Assembly: GCF_041081105.1 (NCBI RefSeq)
Contig: NZ_CP163528.1
Span: 1,054,001-1,118,000 of the forward strand
Direction: 5' to 3'
Length of the DNA: 64,000 bases
DNA from: Promicromonospora sp. Populi
Lineage (GTDB): Bacteria; Actinomycetota; Actinomycetes; Actinomycetales; Cellulomonadaceae
A program made the position numbers and the translations under genes. Positions within the stretch are counted from its first letter, which is position 1. Each line of letters opens with the position of its first letter. A model generated the notes under the pieces. It was given only the letters and a program-made list of their open reading frames with translations, ran no database searches and was not told the DNA's origin. Positions 26,890-34,934 of this stretch are shown here, piece by piece.

Positions 26890-27869
26890 ATGGACCTCGA
26901 CCAGCTGCGCACCCTCATCGACCGATGTGCTCCCCCGGGTACGAGCGAGCCGCTGCCAGGCATCTCCCTGTGCCGGGAGGTCGTGTCCGGGCCGCCGGAG
27001 ACCTCGACCACCGGCACCGTCTTCGCGCTCATCGCCCAGGGAGCCAAGCAGCTCCGGCTCGGCAACCAGACCGTCGACTACGGGCCGGGCGAGTACCTGG
27101 TTACCTCGATCGACCTGCCGGTCATCGGGCAGTTCACCGAGGCGAGCGAGGTGGCCCCGGCAATGGGCTTCGGGATGACGCTGACCGCCTCGGCCATCGC
27201 TGAGCTGCTGCTGTCAGCGGACACGCCGGGGGCAGGCTCAGGGCCGGGGGCCCGGCGCGGGTCGGCGTCCGGGTCCGACTCCGGGTCGGGCTCCGGGGCC
27301 GGGTCGGGCTCCGGGCCGGCGAGCGCGGCCCCGCCGTGCCGGCGCTCGCGACCAGCCGGGCGCCCGCGGAGCTGCTGGACGCCGTCGGGCGGCTGATCCT
27401 CTTGCTGGACCGGCCGCGCGACCTGCCCGTGCTCGGGCCGATGGTGCAGCGGGAGATCCTGTGGCTGCTGATCACCGGGCCGCAGGGCGACACGGTCCGG
27501 CAGCTCGGCCTGGCCGACAGCAAGCTCACGCGCATCAACCAGGTGGTGCAGTGGATCCGGGCCAACACCGCCGAACCGCTCCGGGTCGAGGATCTCGCCC
27601 AGCGCGCCGGCCTGAGCGCCTCCGCGTTCCACCGCACGTTCCGCGCGGTGACCGGGTCGAGCCCCCTCCAGTTCCAGAAGCAGCTCCGGCTGGTCACCGC
27701 GCGCCAGATCCTCGCGTCGCAGGACTCGAGCGTCACGCAGACGGCGTTCGCCGTCGGCTACGAGAGTGCGGCCCAGTTCAACCGGGAGTACCGCCGCTTC
27801 TTCGGCGCCCCACCGGGCCGAGACCGGAACCGCATCCCTCAGGCCGCCCCTCTGGGCGTCAGCCCGTGA
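26890..27869 (+). pseudogene. AraC family regulator split by a one-base frameshift
   Basis: Residues from 26890 encode an AraC_N-type effector domain (MDLDQLRTLIDRCAPPG onwards). From about 27336, in a different frame, the gene encodes the DNA-binding domain with two helix-turn-helix units (VEDLAQRAGLSASAFHRTF and QTAFAVGYESAAQFNREY). Adding one G near 27332 restores a single 326-residue protein that aligns end to end with the intact paralogue at 49808. The break lies just after a GC-rich Gly/Ser repeat (27260-27320). A sequencing indel is more likely than decay. By family analogy with E. coli YqhC, it would sense an aldehyde or related compound and activate the divergent SDR gene. Confidence 0.8.
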
Positions 27870-27878
27870 GATCCGGTG

Positions 27879-28754
27879 TCAGCGGGCGTATCCCCCGCCG
27901 GGCACGTCGAAGACCTCCTCCAAGGTCGTGACCCCGGTGTCGCGCATGTAGGCGGCCAGTTCGCGGCCCACCCAGCGCAGGTGCCAGGCCTCGGCGGCGT
28001 ACCCCGTGACGGCGCTGTTCTGCGGTGTGTACCGGACGACGAAGCCGAACGCGGCGGCATGCTCGGCGACCCAGCGCCCCTCGACTGTCTCGCCGAAGCA
28101 CTTCTCGAAGTCGCACCCCGCTTGCGTGGAGCTGCCGACGTCCACCCCGAGGCCAGTCTGGTGCTCGCTGTGCCCCGGGCGGGCCGACACCTTGTCCGCC
28201 TCCGCGGCGCCGAGCTGCGCCACCCAGCCCTCGTAGACCTGGGCCTGCTTGGCGTACGCGCGGTAGGCGCTACGCAGCGTGAGGTGCACGCCGTCGGCGT
28301 CGGCGGCCGCCAGCAGGGCGGTGAGGTCGGGGGCGGCGGCCGGCTGCACAAGGTAGCCCCGGACCGTGGTCAGGTCGGGCTCGAAGGCCGGGTCGAGCGG
28401 CCTGCCCTTGTTGACGACCACCCACGGGCTCGTGGGGTCGGTGATCGAGTGCGCCGCCAGGTCGATCGCCGGCTCGTCGCTCGGCGGGGCCGGGGCCGGG
28501 GCCGGGGCTGGGTCTGCGGGGCCCAACTCTGCAGAGCCCGGCGGCGCGAGCGACTCCGGCGTCGCCCCTGCCGCGCGTGGCTCCTGGAACACGGTCCCGA
28601 TGGCGCCGGGCGCACACCCCGCGAGGAGCAGCAGCAGAGCGAGCGCAAGCAGGGCGAGCAGCAGCGGCGCGCGCGGAAGCAACGTGAGCGGAAGCGGCGC
28701 GCGAGCGCCCGTCGTCGTACGCGGCAGGGGTGGGCGGTCCGAAGAGGTGGTCAC
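27879..28754 (-). CDS. VanY-like D-Ala-D-Ala carboxypeptidase lipoprotein (M15B)
   Basis: A 291-residue secreted metallopeptidase. A hydrophobic N-terminus ends in the lipobox LLAGC, followed by a Pro/Ala-rich linker (PADPAPAPAPAPP). The M15 zinc motif appears as SEHQTGLGVDVG, giving a His and Asp, and EAWHLRWVG supplies the later Glu and His. It trims the terminal D-Ala of peptidoglycan stem peptides. It starts with GTG at 28754, 75 bases from the divergent sigma factor. No vanH, vanA or vanX genes are near, so this is a cell-wall housekeeping enzyme rather than a resistance locus. Confidence 0.88.
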   Translation of the reverse strand: MTTSSDRPPLPRTTTGARAPLPLTLLPRAPLLLALLALALLLLLAGCAPGAIGTVFQEPRAAGATPESLAPPGSAELGPADPAPAPAPAPPSDEPAIDLAAHSITDPTSPWVVVNKGRPLDPAFEPDLTTVRGYLVQPAAAPDLTALLAAADADGVHLTLRSAYRAYAKQAQVYEGWVAQLGAAEADKVSARPGHSEHQTGLGVDVGSSTQAGCDFEKCFGETVEGRWVAEHAAAFGFVVRYTPQNSAVTGYAAEAWHLRWVGRELAAYMRDTGVTTLEEVFDVPGGGYAR

Positions 28755-28829
28755 ACCGGTTCGTGTACGTCGGCCAAGCCCTCATGCCAGCGCACGGGCT
28801 GTGACGTGGACAACACCTACGAACCTGTA

Positions 28830-29426
28830 ATGGGCGGGTCTCCGCCGGACACACTGAGTCGGAAGCATGTCTCCTCACCCCCGGAGCCCGCCCTGGCCAC
28901 GAACACGGATTCGCACCCCCTCGTGCCGGGCACGCTCACGCCCGAACGCACGGAGGAGCTCTTCGCTGCGCACGCGACCGCCGTCTACCGCTACGCACGT
29001 TCCCGGCTCCCGGCAGCCGAGACGGACGACGTGGTCGCCGAGGTCTTCGCGATCGTGTGGCGCAAGGGCGAGCTGCCCGACAACCCACGCGCCTGGCTCC
29101 TGGGGGTGGCGCGCCGGGTGATGGCGAACCAGGCGCGCGCCCGGCACCGGCGGATCGCGCTGGTCGAGCGGGTGCGTGCACATCCCGAGCCGGCAGGCCA
29201 GGACGAGGTCCGCCTGACCGGCGAGCTCGACGAGCTCCGGCGCGCGATGGCGCTGCTGCGCCCCGCCGACCGCGAGGTCATCGCCCTGCTCGGCGCGGCC
29301 GAGCTGTCCACGGCGGAAGTCGCCCAGGTCATGGGCTGCACGACGGCGGTCGCCGCCACCCGGGTGCACCGGGCCCGACGGCGGCTGCGCGCGGCCTACG
29401 AAAAGCTGACCGAGAGAGGAGCCTGA
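28830..29426 (+). CDS. ECF-type RNA polymerase sigma factor
   Basis: A sigma-70 family factor of about 198 residues. Region 2 is recognisable in VYRYARSRLPAAETDDVVAE and AWLLGVARRVMANQ, and region 4 in ELSTAEVAQVMGCTTAVAA. The start is uncertain: ATG 28830 and GTG 28923 are both in frame, and neither has a clear ribosome binding site. It is followed after one base by a membrane protein that is probably its anti-sigma partner, and it diverges from the VanY-like gene. A cell-envelope stress role is therefore plausible (inference). Confidence 0.88.
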   Translation: MGGSPPDTLSRKHVSSPPEPALATNTDSHPLVPGTLTPERTEELFAAHATAVYRYARSRLPAAETDDVVAEVFAIVWRKGELPDNPRAWLLGVARRVMANQARARHRRIALVERVRAHPEPAGQDEVRLTGELDELRRAMALLRPADREVIALLGAAELSTAEVAQVMGCTTAVAATRVHRARRRLRAAYEKLTERGA

Positions 29427-29427
29427 C

Positions 29428-30342
29428 GTGGCCGATCGTGACCAGTTCGATGCTGGGCGGTTCGATGTCGACCGGGCCGACTCTGACCAGACCGAGAACG
29501 AGCTGACGCGCGTGCGCCGCGCCCTGCGCGAGGTCGAGCCCGAGATCGATCTGGCGCGGCTGTACGCCGAGTCGCGGGCTCGCGCAGGAGATGCGGCGCC
29601 CGGACTCGCCCCCGCGGACCGGGTCGGCACCGAACGTGTCGAGATCCTGCTGCGCGATCCCGGGTCTGCCGCCTGGCGGCCCCGGTCCGGAGCTCGCCGC
29701 GGGCAGGCGTTCGCGTGGGGGGCGGCGGCCGCCGCGGCCGCGATCCTCGCGGTGAGCCTCGCCGGCCCACCTGTGCTGCGTGCCCTCCCGGGTTCGGCCC
29801 CGAGCGCGTCGACCTCCGACCCGTCGCGGCTCCTCGACCTGACGGCCGATGACGTGGTCACCCGCGCGGTGCAGGCGATGGGCAGTGACAGCTGCCGGCT
29901 CAAGTCGCGCTCAACCCTCGGAACCGAGTCGACGTCCGGTTTCGACGCCCTCCCCCCGACGGGTGCGGAGCCGCCCAAGGCCGTGCTGCTGGACGACCAG
30001 CCCCTGCAGGCGCTGCATGCGGTATCGATCAGTGCGCTGTTCGGCCTGCCCCAGCTCGAAGGCACGGACTATCTCCTCCACGAGGACCTTGGCATGGAGT
30101 CGGTGGACGGGCAGACGGTTGTGCGGATCAGGATCACCCCCTCGGACACCCTGGTGCTGGACGGTGCCGTGACCCGCTTCGAGCTGCTGGTCGACGTGGC
30201 GACCTGGCTGCCGCTGGCCGGGGAGATCCGGGCCGAGTCGGACCAGGGCAGCCAGTACGTCATGCACAACGAGTTCACTTGGGCGGGTTGCACCGAGCCG
30301 AGCCCGGGGCCGACCGAGCACGACGACACACCCGGGTCGTGA
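29428..30342 (+). CDS. single-pass membrane protein, probable anti-sigma factor
   Basis: A 304-residue protein starting with GTG at 29428 behind GAGAGGAG, one base after the sigma gene stop. An N-terminal cytoplasmic region of about 90 charged residues is followed by one membrane helix (AFAWGAAAAAAAILAVSLAG, about 92-111) and an extracytoplasmic domain of about 190 residues. The HxxxCxxC zinc motif of ZAS anti-sigma factors is absent, and I do not recognise the outer domain. Position and topology are the main support for an anti-sigma role. Confidence 0.65.
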   Translation: MADRDQFDAGRFDVDRADSDQTENELTRVRRALREVEPEIDLARLYAESRARAGDAAPGLAPADRVGTERVEILLRDPGSAAWRPRSGARRGQAFAWGAAAAAAAILAVSLAGPPVLRALPGSAPSASTSDPSRLLDLTADDVVTRAVQAMGSDSCRLKSRSTLGTESTSGFDALPPTGAEPPKAVLLDDQPLQALHAVSISALFGLPQLEGTDYLLHEDLGMESVDGQTVVRIRITPSDTLVLDGAVTRFELLVDVATWLPLAGEIRAESDQGSQYVMHNEFTWAGCTEPSPGPTEHDDTPGS

Positions 30343-30470
30343 TAGCGCGTAGCCCGTGGTGCGGCTGCTCGCTTGGCACACTTTTTGTTGGCGACGGTCC
30401 GAGGCAGATGAGTGTCCGAGGGATGGACGCTTTCGCGACCACATGCCGGGCATGCTTACGATCCAGGTCA

Positions 30471-30575
30471 ATCATCCAGAGCGGTCGAGAGTCCTGGCTC
30501 AACGACACCGCAGCAACCTGCCTCCGGAGCGCCAATTCCGGGCAAGGTGCTAACGCCAGGTCCGATGGAGCTGAT
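30471..30575 (+). promoter_or_regulatory. SAM riboswitch (SAM-I/IV clan) controlling metE translation
   Basis: The leader folds like a SAM aptamer. P1 is ATCATCCA (30471-30478) with TGGA-gc-TGAT (30566-30575). P2 is GCGGT (30481-30485) with ACCGC (30507-30511). P3 pairs ACC-GCC (30516-30522) with GGC-GGT (30541-30548) and is capped by CCGGA/TTCCGG. CCTGGC (30493-30498) complements GCCAGG (30555-30560) as a tertiary pairing. The conserved AGCAACC and GGTGCTAAC segments are present. The metE Shine-Dalgarno GGAG (30567-30570) lies in the 3' strand of P1, so ligand binding should block translation. I cannot separate the SAM-I and SAM-IV classes by eye. Confidence 0.85.
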
Positions 30576-30579
30576 ACGC

Positions 30580-33057
30580 ATGGCAGTCGAGTTCACGCCC
30601 CCGCACCTTGCCCACGCAACGATTCTGGGCTACCCGCGCATCGGCCGACGACGCGAGCTCAAGCGCGCCGTCGAGGCACTCTGGGCCGGACGCACCACCA
30701 CCGAGGAACTAGAGGCGACCGCCCGTGACCTGCGGCTGACCACAGCACGCCATCTCGTCGGGCTCGGCCTTGATGCGGGCTCGGCCGCCGTCCCCGGCTC
30801 GTTCTCCTTCTACGACCAGGTGCTCGACGCCGTCGCCCTGCTCGGCGCCGTGCCCGAACGGTTCCGGGACCTCGCGATATCGGCCGACGGCGCCCCCGGC
30901 CGCCTCTCCCTGGAGGGCTACTTCACCCTGGCCCGCGGCGAGGGCGACAAGCCGCCGCTCGAGATGACCAAGTGGTTCGACACGAACTACCACTACCTGG
31001 TCCCCGAGATCGGGCCGGACACCCCTATCGGGTTCGTCGACGACCGCGCGGTGCGTGAGTTCACTGAGCTCGCCCAGCCCGCGGACGGCGGCCAGGCCGT
31101 CGTGACGCGGCCCGTCCTGGTGGGGCCGGTGACGTTCCTGCTGCTCAGCAAGGCGGCCGGGCCCTCTGCCGCGGCTTTGCGGGGCTCGCAAGCTCACTCC
31201 TCAGCCGCGGGCGACGCACCCGCAGGGTTCCGTCCCCTGGACCGGCTCGACGACGTCGTCGCCGCGTACGCCGAGGTGCTCCGCGCCCTGGCCGCCGCGG
31301 GCGCCCCGTGGGTGCAGCTCGACGAGCCCGCGCTGGTCACCGACCTCCTCGACGTCCCCTTCGACGAGGTGGCGGACGCCGTCCGCCGGGCGTACTCCCG
31401 GCTCGCGACCGACCTCTCCCCCGCGCCCGGCGCGGACGGCGTCCCGGCGGAGCGGCCCGCGATCCTGGTCACCGCGCCGTACGGCGGCCTGCGCAGCGAC
31501 GCCGGCGACGGGCTGGCCCTGCTGGCCGGCACCGACGTCGAGGCGATTGCTGTCGACCTGGTCCGCGGCGCCGTCCCCACCGGCGTCGCCGGCGACGGGA
31601 TCGCCGGAACGGTCCCCGGGTTGGAGACCAAGACCTTGGTCGCGGGCGTCGTCGACGGGCACAACATCTGGCGCGCGGACCTCGACGCCCGGCTGACCAC
31701 CCTGGAGGGCCTGACCGCGCTCGGCGCGGGGGCGGTCGCCGTCGGCACCTCGACGTCGCTGCTGCACGTGCCGCACGACGTCGCCGACGAGCCCCGCCTG
31801 GACGCCGGCCTGAAGTCCTGGCTCGCCTTCGCCGACCAGAAGGTCGCCGAGGTCGTCACGCTGGCCACCGGTCTGGCCGAGGGCCGGGCGGCGGTCGCCG
31901 ACCAGCTCGCCGAGTCGACGGCGGTGGTGCGGTCGCGCGCCGAGGCGCCCGGCGTCGTCGTGCCGACGGTCCGGGAGCGGACCGCGGGCCTGACCCCCGC
32001 CGACGTCGAGCGCGCGCCGTACGCGGAGCGCGCCGCCGCGCAGCAGGCGCGGCTCGACCTCCCGCCGCTGCCGACCACCACCATCGGCTCGTTCCCGCAG
32101 ACGTCCGAGATCCGGCAGACGCGGGCCGCCTGGGTGCGGGGCGAGCTGTCCGACGCCGAGTACACGGCAGCGATGCGTGCCGAGATCGCGAGCACCGTGG
32201 CGCTCCAGGAGGAGCTGGGCCTGGACGTGCTGGTGCACGGTGAGCCCGAGCGCAACGACATGGTGCAGTACTTCGCGGAGCAGCTCGACGGGTTCGCGAC
32301 CACGGTGCACGGCTGGGTGCAGTCGTACGGTTCGCGCTGCGTGCGGCCGCCGGTCCTGTGGGGCGACGTGTCCCGGCCCGCGCCGCTGACGGTGGACTGG
32401 ACCGCATACGCGGCGTCCCTGACGAGCAAGCCCGTCAAGGGCATGCTCACGGGACCGGTCACGATCCTGGCCTGGTCGTTCGTGCGCGATGACCTGCCGC
32501 TGGGCGACACGGCCGACCAGGTCGCGCTGGCCCTGCGGGACGAGGTGACGGACCTGGAGGCGGCGGGCATCGGCGTCGTGCAGGTGGACGAGCCTGCGCT
32601 GCGCGAGCTGCTGCCGCTGCGCCGGGCCGCGCACGCGGGCTACCTGGACTGGTCGGTGCGCTCGTTCCGGCTGGCGACGTCCGGGGCACAGACCTCCACC
32701 CAGGTGCACACGCACCTGTGCTACTCGGAGTTCGGGCAGGTCATCGGCGCGATCGACGGCCTGGACGCCGACGTGACGTCCGTGGAGGCCGCGCGGTCCC
32801 GCATGGAGATCGTGCCCGAGCTGGCCGACGCCGGGTACGGGCGCGGCATCGGGCCGGGGGTCTACGACATCCACAGCCCGCGGGTGCCGTCGGTCGAAGA
32901 GGTGACCGACCTGGTCTCTCTGGCTGCCAAGTCGATCGACCCGCGGCTGGTCTGGATCAACCCCGACTGCGGCCTCAAGACCCGCGGTTACGCGGAGACG
33001 ACGGACTCCCTCCGCAACCTGGTAGCGGCAGCCCGCGGAGTCCGCGCCACCCTCTGA
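30580..33057 (+). CDS. metE: cobalamin-independent methionine synthase
   Basis: An 825-residue enzyme that transfers a methyl group from 5-methyltetrahydropteroyl-triglutamate to homocysteine, the last step of methionine synthesis. The N-terminus [20 protein letters not shown] and the second-half phrase [17 protein letters not shown] are hallmarks. Zinc ligands appear in [10 protein letters not shown] (about residues 708-717) and DCGLKTRG (about 796). It is longer than the usual 750-770 residues, partly from an Ala/Ser-rich stretch near residues 188-210. I start at ATG 30580, nine bases after GGAG. The SAM riboswitch immediately upstream gives end-product control. Confidence 0.96.
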   Translation: MAVEFTPPHLAHATILGYPRIGRRRELKRAVEALWAGRTTTEELEATARDLRLTTARHLVGLGLDAGSAAVPGSFSFYDQVLDAVALLGAVPERFRDLAISADGAPGRLSLEGYFTLARGEGDKPPLEMTKWFDTNYHYLVPEIGPDTPIGFVDDRAVREFTELAQPADGGQAVVTRPVLVGPVTFLLLSKAAGPSAAALRGSQAHSSAAGDAPAGFRPLDRLDDVVAAYAEVLRALAAAGAPWVQLDEPALVTDLLDVPFDEVADAVRRAYSRLATDLSPAPGADGVPAERPAILVTAPYGGLRSDAGDGLALLAGTDVEAIAVDLVRGAVPTGVAGDGIAGTVPGLETKTLVAGVVDGHNIWRADLDARLTTLEGLTALGAGAVAVGTSTSLLHVPHDVADEPRLDAGLKSWLAFADQKVAEVVTLATGLAEGRAAVADQLAESTAVVRSRAEAPGVVVPTVRERTAGLTPADVERAPYAERAAAQQARLDLPPLPTTTIGSFPQTSEIRQTRAAWVRGELSDAEYTAAMRAEIASTVALQEELGLDVLVHGEPERNDMVQYFAEQLDGFATTVHGWVQSYGSRCVRPPVLWGDVSRPAPLTVDWTAYAASLTSKPVKGMLTGPVTILAWSFVRDDLPLGDTADQVALALRDEVTDLEAAGIGVVQVDEPALRELLPLRRAAHAGYLDWSVRSFRLATSGAQTSTQVHTHLCYSEFGQVIGAIDGLDADVTSVEAARSRMEIVPELADAGYGRGIGPGVYDIHSPRVPSVEEVTDLVSLAAKSIDPRLVWINPDCGLKTRGYAETTDSLRNLVAAARGVRATL

Positions 33058-33078
33058 CCGGTCCTGCGTCCCGGCCCG

Positions 33079-33152
33079 GCACCACTTCGAGTCCTAAGTT
33101 TCTCCGCTTTGGGACCCTCCAAAGGGGAGAAACTTAGGACTCGAAGTGGTGC
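33079..33152. terminator. 27-bp perfect hairpin between convergent metE and protease genes
   Basis: Bases 33079-33105 are the exact reverse complement of 33126-33152. After one mismatch, CTTTGG (33107-33112) pairs with CCAAAG (33119-33124), leaving a six-base loop. The element fills the 113-base gap between two convergent stops and so could terminate transcripts from both sides. The stem is far longer than a normal intrinsic terminator and there is no T-tract. Confidence 0.75.
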
Positions 33153-33170
33153 CGCGCTGGCGCGATCAGG

Positions 33171-34721
33171 TCAGCCGACCCGCCATTTCTGGGCCACCGT
33201 GCCGTTGCAGGTCCAGATCTGTAGTTGGGTGCCGTCGGCCGTGCTGCCGTTCGGGGAGTCCACGCACTTGTTCGCGAGGATCGAGACCAGGTCGCCGGCG
33301 CCGCTGAGCGTGAACTGCTGGGCGGCGTTGCCGCTGCAGCCCGCGAGCTGCACCGCCGTGCCGTCAGCCGTGTTCGCCCACGCCACGTCCATGCACAGGC
33401 CCCCGGCCCGCAGCGTGCCGTCGGCGTGGAACGTCCAGCGCTGCGCGGAGGTGCCGTTGCACGTCCAGAGCTGCAGCCGCTTGCCGTCCGTGAACTCCGA
33501 GTTCGGCACGTCGATGCACTTGCCGCCCGGCCCGACGAGCGCGCCGCCCCCGCCGCCGCCCGTCGTCGTGAGCTGCAGCCCGTAGTTGCTCAGGATCGGG
33601 TTGACCGGCTGGTAGATGAACCGGCCGTTCGTGGAGCAGTCACCGATCCGGCCCGAGGTCACGCCCTGCGCCTGGTTGCCCGAGATCACCGAGCCACCTG
33701 AGTCGCCGCCCTCGGCGCACGCCGAGCCGGTCGCCATTCCGGGGATGTCGCCGTTGCCGTAGTTGATGGTGACGTTCTTCTCCTGGATGACGCCGCAGCG
33801 CCACCCGGTCGTCCGGCCGGAGCGGCACACCGACGCACCGATGCCCTGCTCCGCGGAGCCGGCGACCGAAGCCGTGCCGCCCGCGTAGTTGTTCACGGTC
33901 GGGGTGGGCGTCCAGTTGCTGTTGGTGCCGACCCAGGCCCAGTCGTGGCCCGGGAAGGTCGAGCCGCGGTAGGTGCCGAGCGCGGCGCCGTCGGGCGCGT
34001 TGACTGGGTTGCCGGTCGAGCCGCAGTGTCCAGCGGTGACAAACCCGCCCGACACCGCGAACCCGATCGAGCAGAGGGTCACGAACCCGTCGCCGGTCGG
34101 CCGGTGGAACTCGTCGCCGCCGCGGATGTCGCGCGCGAGCTGTGGCGCGACGGTGGACTTCTCGACCCGCACGACGCCGGCCGGGGTGCCCGCCTCGGCG
34201 ATCATCGCCTTGGCCGCCTCGACGTCGGCGGCCTCGACCACCACCTCGTTGGTGACCGGGTCCGCGTACCAGGAGTGCACAGAGGTAGGGGCGCCCACCT
34301 CGTCGAGGGCTTCCTTCCACGCAGTCAGGTCGTCCAGGCTGTGCTCGACGACGGCGGCGTCCGCGCCCGCACGCTCAGCCACTGTGGCCGCCGCGGCGCT
34401 GGTCACGGCGACGCGCGGGGCGTCGGCGCCGTCGGGCAGCCAGGTGCCCGCGTAGGTGTCGCCGAGCTTGGCGGCGAGGTGCCGTTCGACGATGGCGGAC
34501 TCGGCGTCGAGCGCGAGGCGGCCGGGGATCTCGGCTCGCGTGAGCCCGAGGTCGCGCTCCATCGCGCGGACCTGGGCGTCAGGCAGGGCTTCGGTGAGGC
34601 TGGTGCTGCTCGGGCTGTTGCTGCTCTGCGGGGGCGGCGCTGCCCCCGCTGCAGTGGCGCCCGTGAACGCCGTGCCGATCACCAGTGCGACGGTTGACAC
34701 CGCTATCAAAGATCGGGACAT
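33171..34721 (-). CDS. secreted streptogrisin-like serine protease with ricin-type lectin domain
   Basis: A 516-residue S1-family (alpha-lytic/streptogrisin type) preproprotease. A signal peptide (about 1-27) is followed by a pro-region (about 40-195), then the catalytic domain with H232 in TAGHC, D260 in GHDWAWV and S341 in GGDSGG. A Gly-rich linker leads to a C-terminal beta-trefoil lectin/CBM13 module (about 395-516) with three QxW-like repeats (LQLWTCNGTSAQRW and two others). The module should tether the enzyme to polysaccharide or glycoprotein. Its own promoter is visible upstream, and its end faces metE across a long hairpin. Confidence 0.93.
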   Translation of the reverse strand: MSRSLIAVSTVALVIGTAFTGATAAGAAPPPQSSNSPSSTSLTEALPDAQVRAMERDLGLTRAEIPGRLALDAESAIVERHLAAKLGDTYAGTWLPDGADAPRVAVTSAAAATVAERAGADAAVVEHSLDDLTAWKEALDEVGAPTSVHSWYADPVTNEVVVEAADVEAAKAMIAEAGTPAGVVRVEKSTVAPQLARDIRGGDEFHRPTGDGFVTLCSIGFAVSGGFVTAGHCGSTGNPVNAPDGAALGTYRGSTFPGHDWAWVGTNSNWTPTPTVNNYAGGTASVAGSAEQGIGASVCRSGRTTGWRCGVIQEKNVTINYGNGDIPGMATGSACAEGGDSGGSVISGNQAQGVTSGRIGDCSTNGRFIYQPVNPILSNYGLQLTTTGGGGGGALVGPGGKCIDVPNSEFTDGKRLQLWTCNGTSAQRWTFHADGTLRAGGLCMDVAWANTADGTAVQLAGCSGNAAQQFTLSGAGDLVSILANKCVDSPNGSTADGTQLQIWTCNGTVAQKWRVG

Positions 34722-34775
34722 CGCGTGCTCCTTCAGGCCTGGGGAACCTCAGACGCTGGGAGCGTATTGACCTCG

Positions 34776-34847
34776 CGCCGGTAGCAGAACGGTTCTACCG
34801 GCGTCGTGTGGAAAGTACCTATATAACCCTTATGCGGAAAGAGTTAA
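34776..34847 (-). promoter_or_regulatory. promoter and leader hairpin of the secreted protease gene
   Basis: Read on the minus strand, TTAACT (34847-34842) and TATATA (34825-34820) are 16 bases apart and make a good -35/-10 pair, standing out in this GC-rich DNA. The predicted leader of about 90 bases contains a stem of CGCCGGTAG (34776-34784) with CTACCGGCG (34795-34803). Confidence 0.55.
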
Positions 34848-34857
34848 GTAAACCAAG

Positions 34858-34905
34858 AAGGCGGTCTGGTCTGGTCCGCGAACAGGAACCAGACCAGACC
34901 GCCTT
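34858..34905 (-). terminator. 18-bp perfect hairpin after the GH92 gene
   Basis: AAGGCGGTCTGGTCTGGT (34858-34875) is the exact reverse complement of 34888-34905, with a 12-base loop. On the minus strand it starts 30 bases past the GH92 stop and is followed by a T-rich run (CTTGGTTTACTT), so it is a convincing terminator for the mannosidase operon. Confidence 0.8.
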
Positions 34906-34934
34906 CCCCGCCGTCAGCTCAGCGGGTCAGCGCG

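Noticed and set aside
27879..28754. Vancomycin resistance gene
   Set aside because: Only a VanY-like carboxypeptidase is present; no vanH, vanA, vanX or VanRS-type genes accompany it.
34776..34803. Riboswitch in the protease leader
   Set aside because: There is a single short stem only, with no conserved aptamer elements; it is recorded as a leader hairpin.
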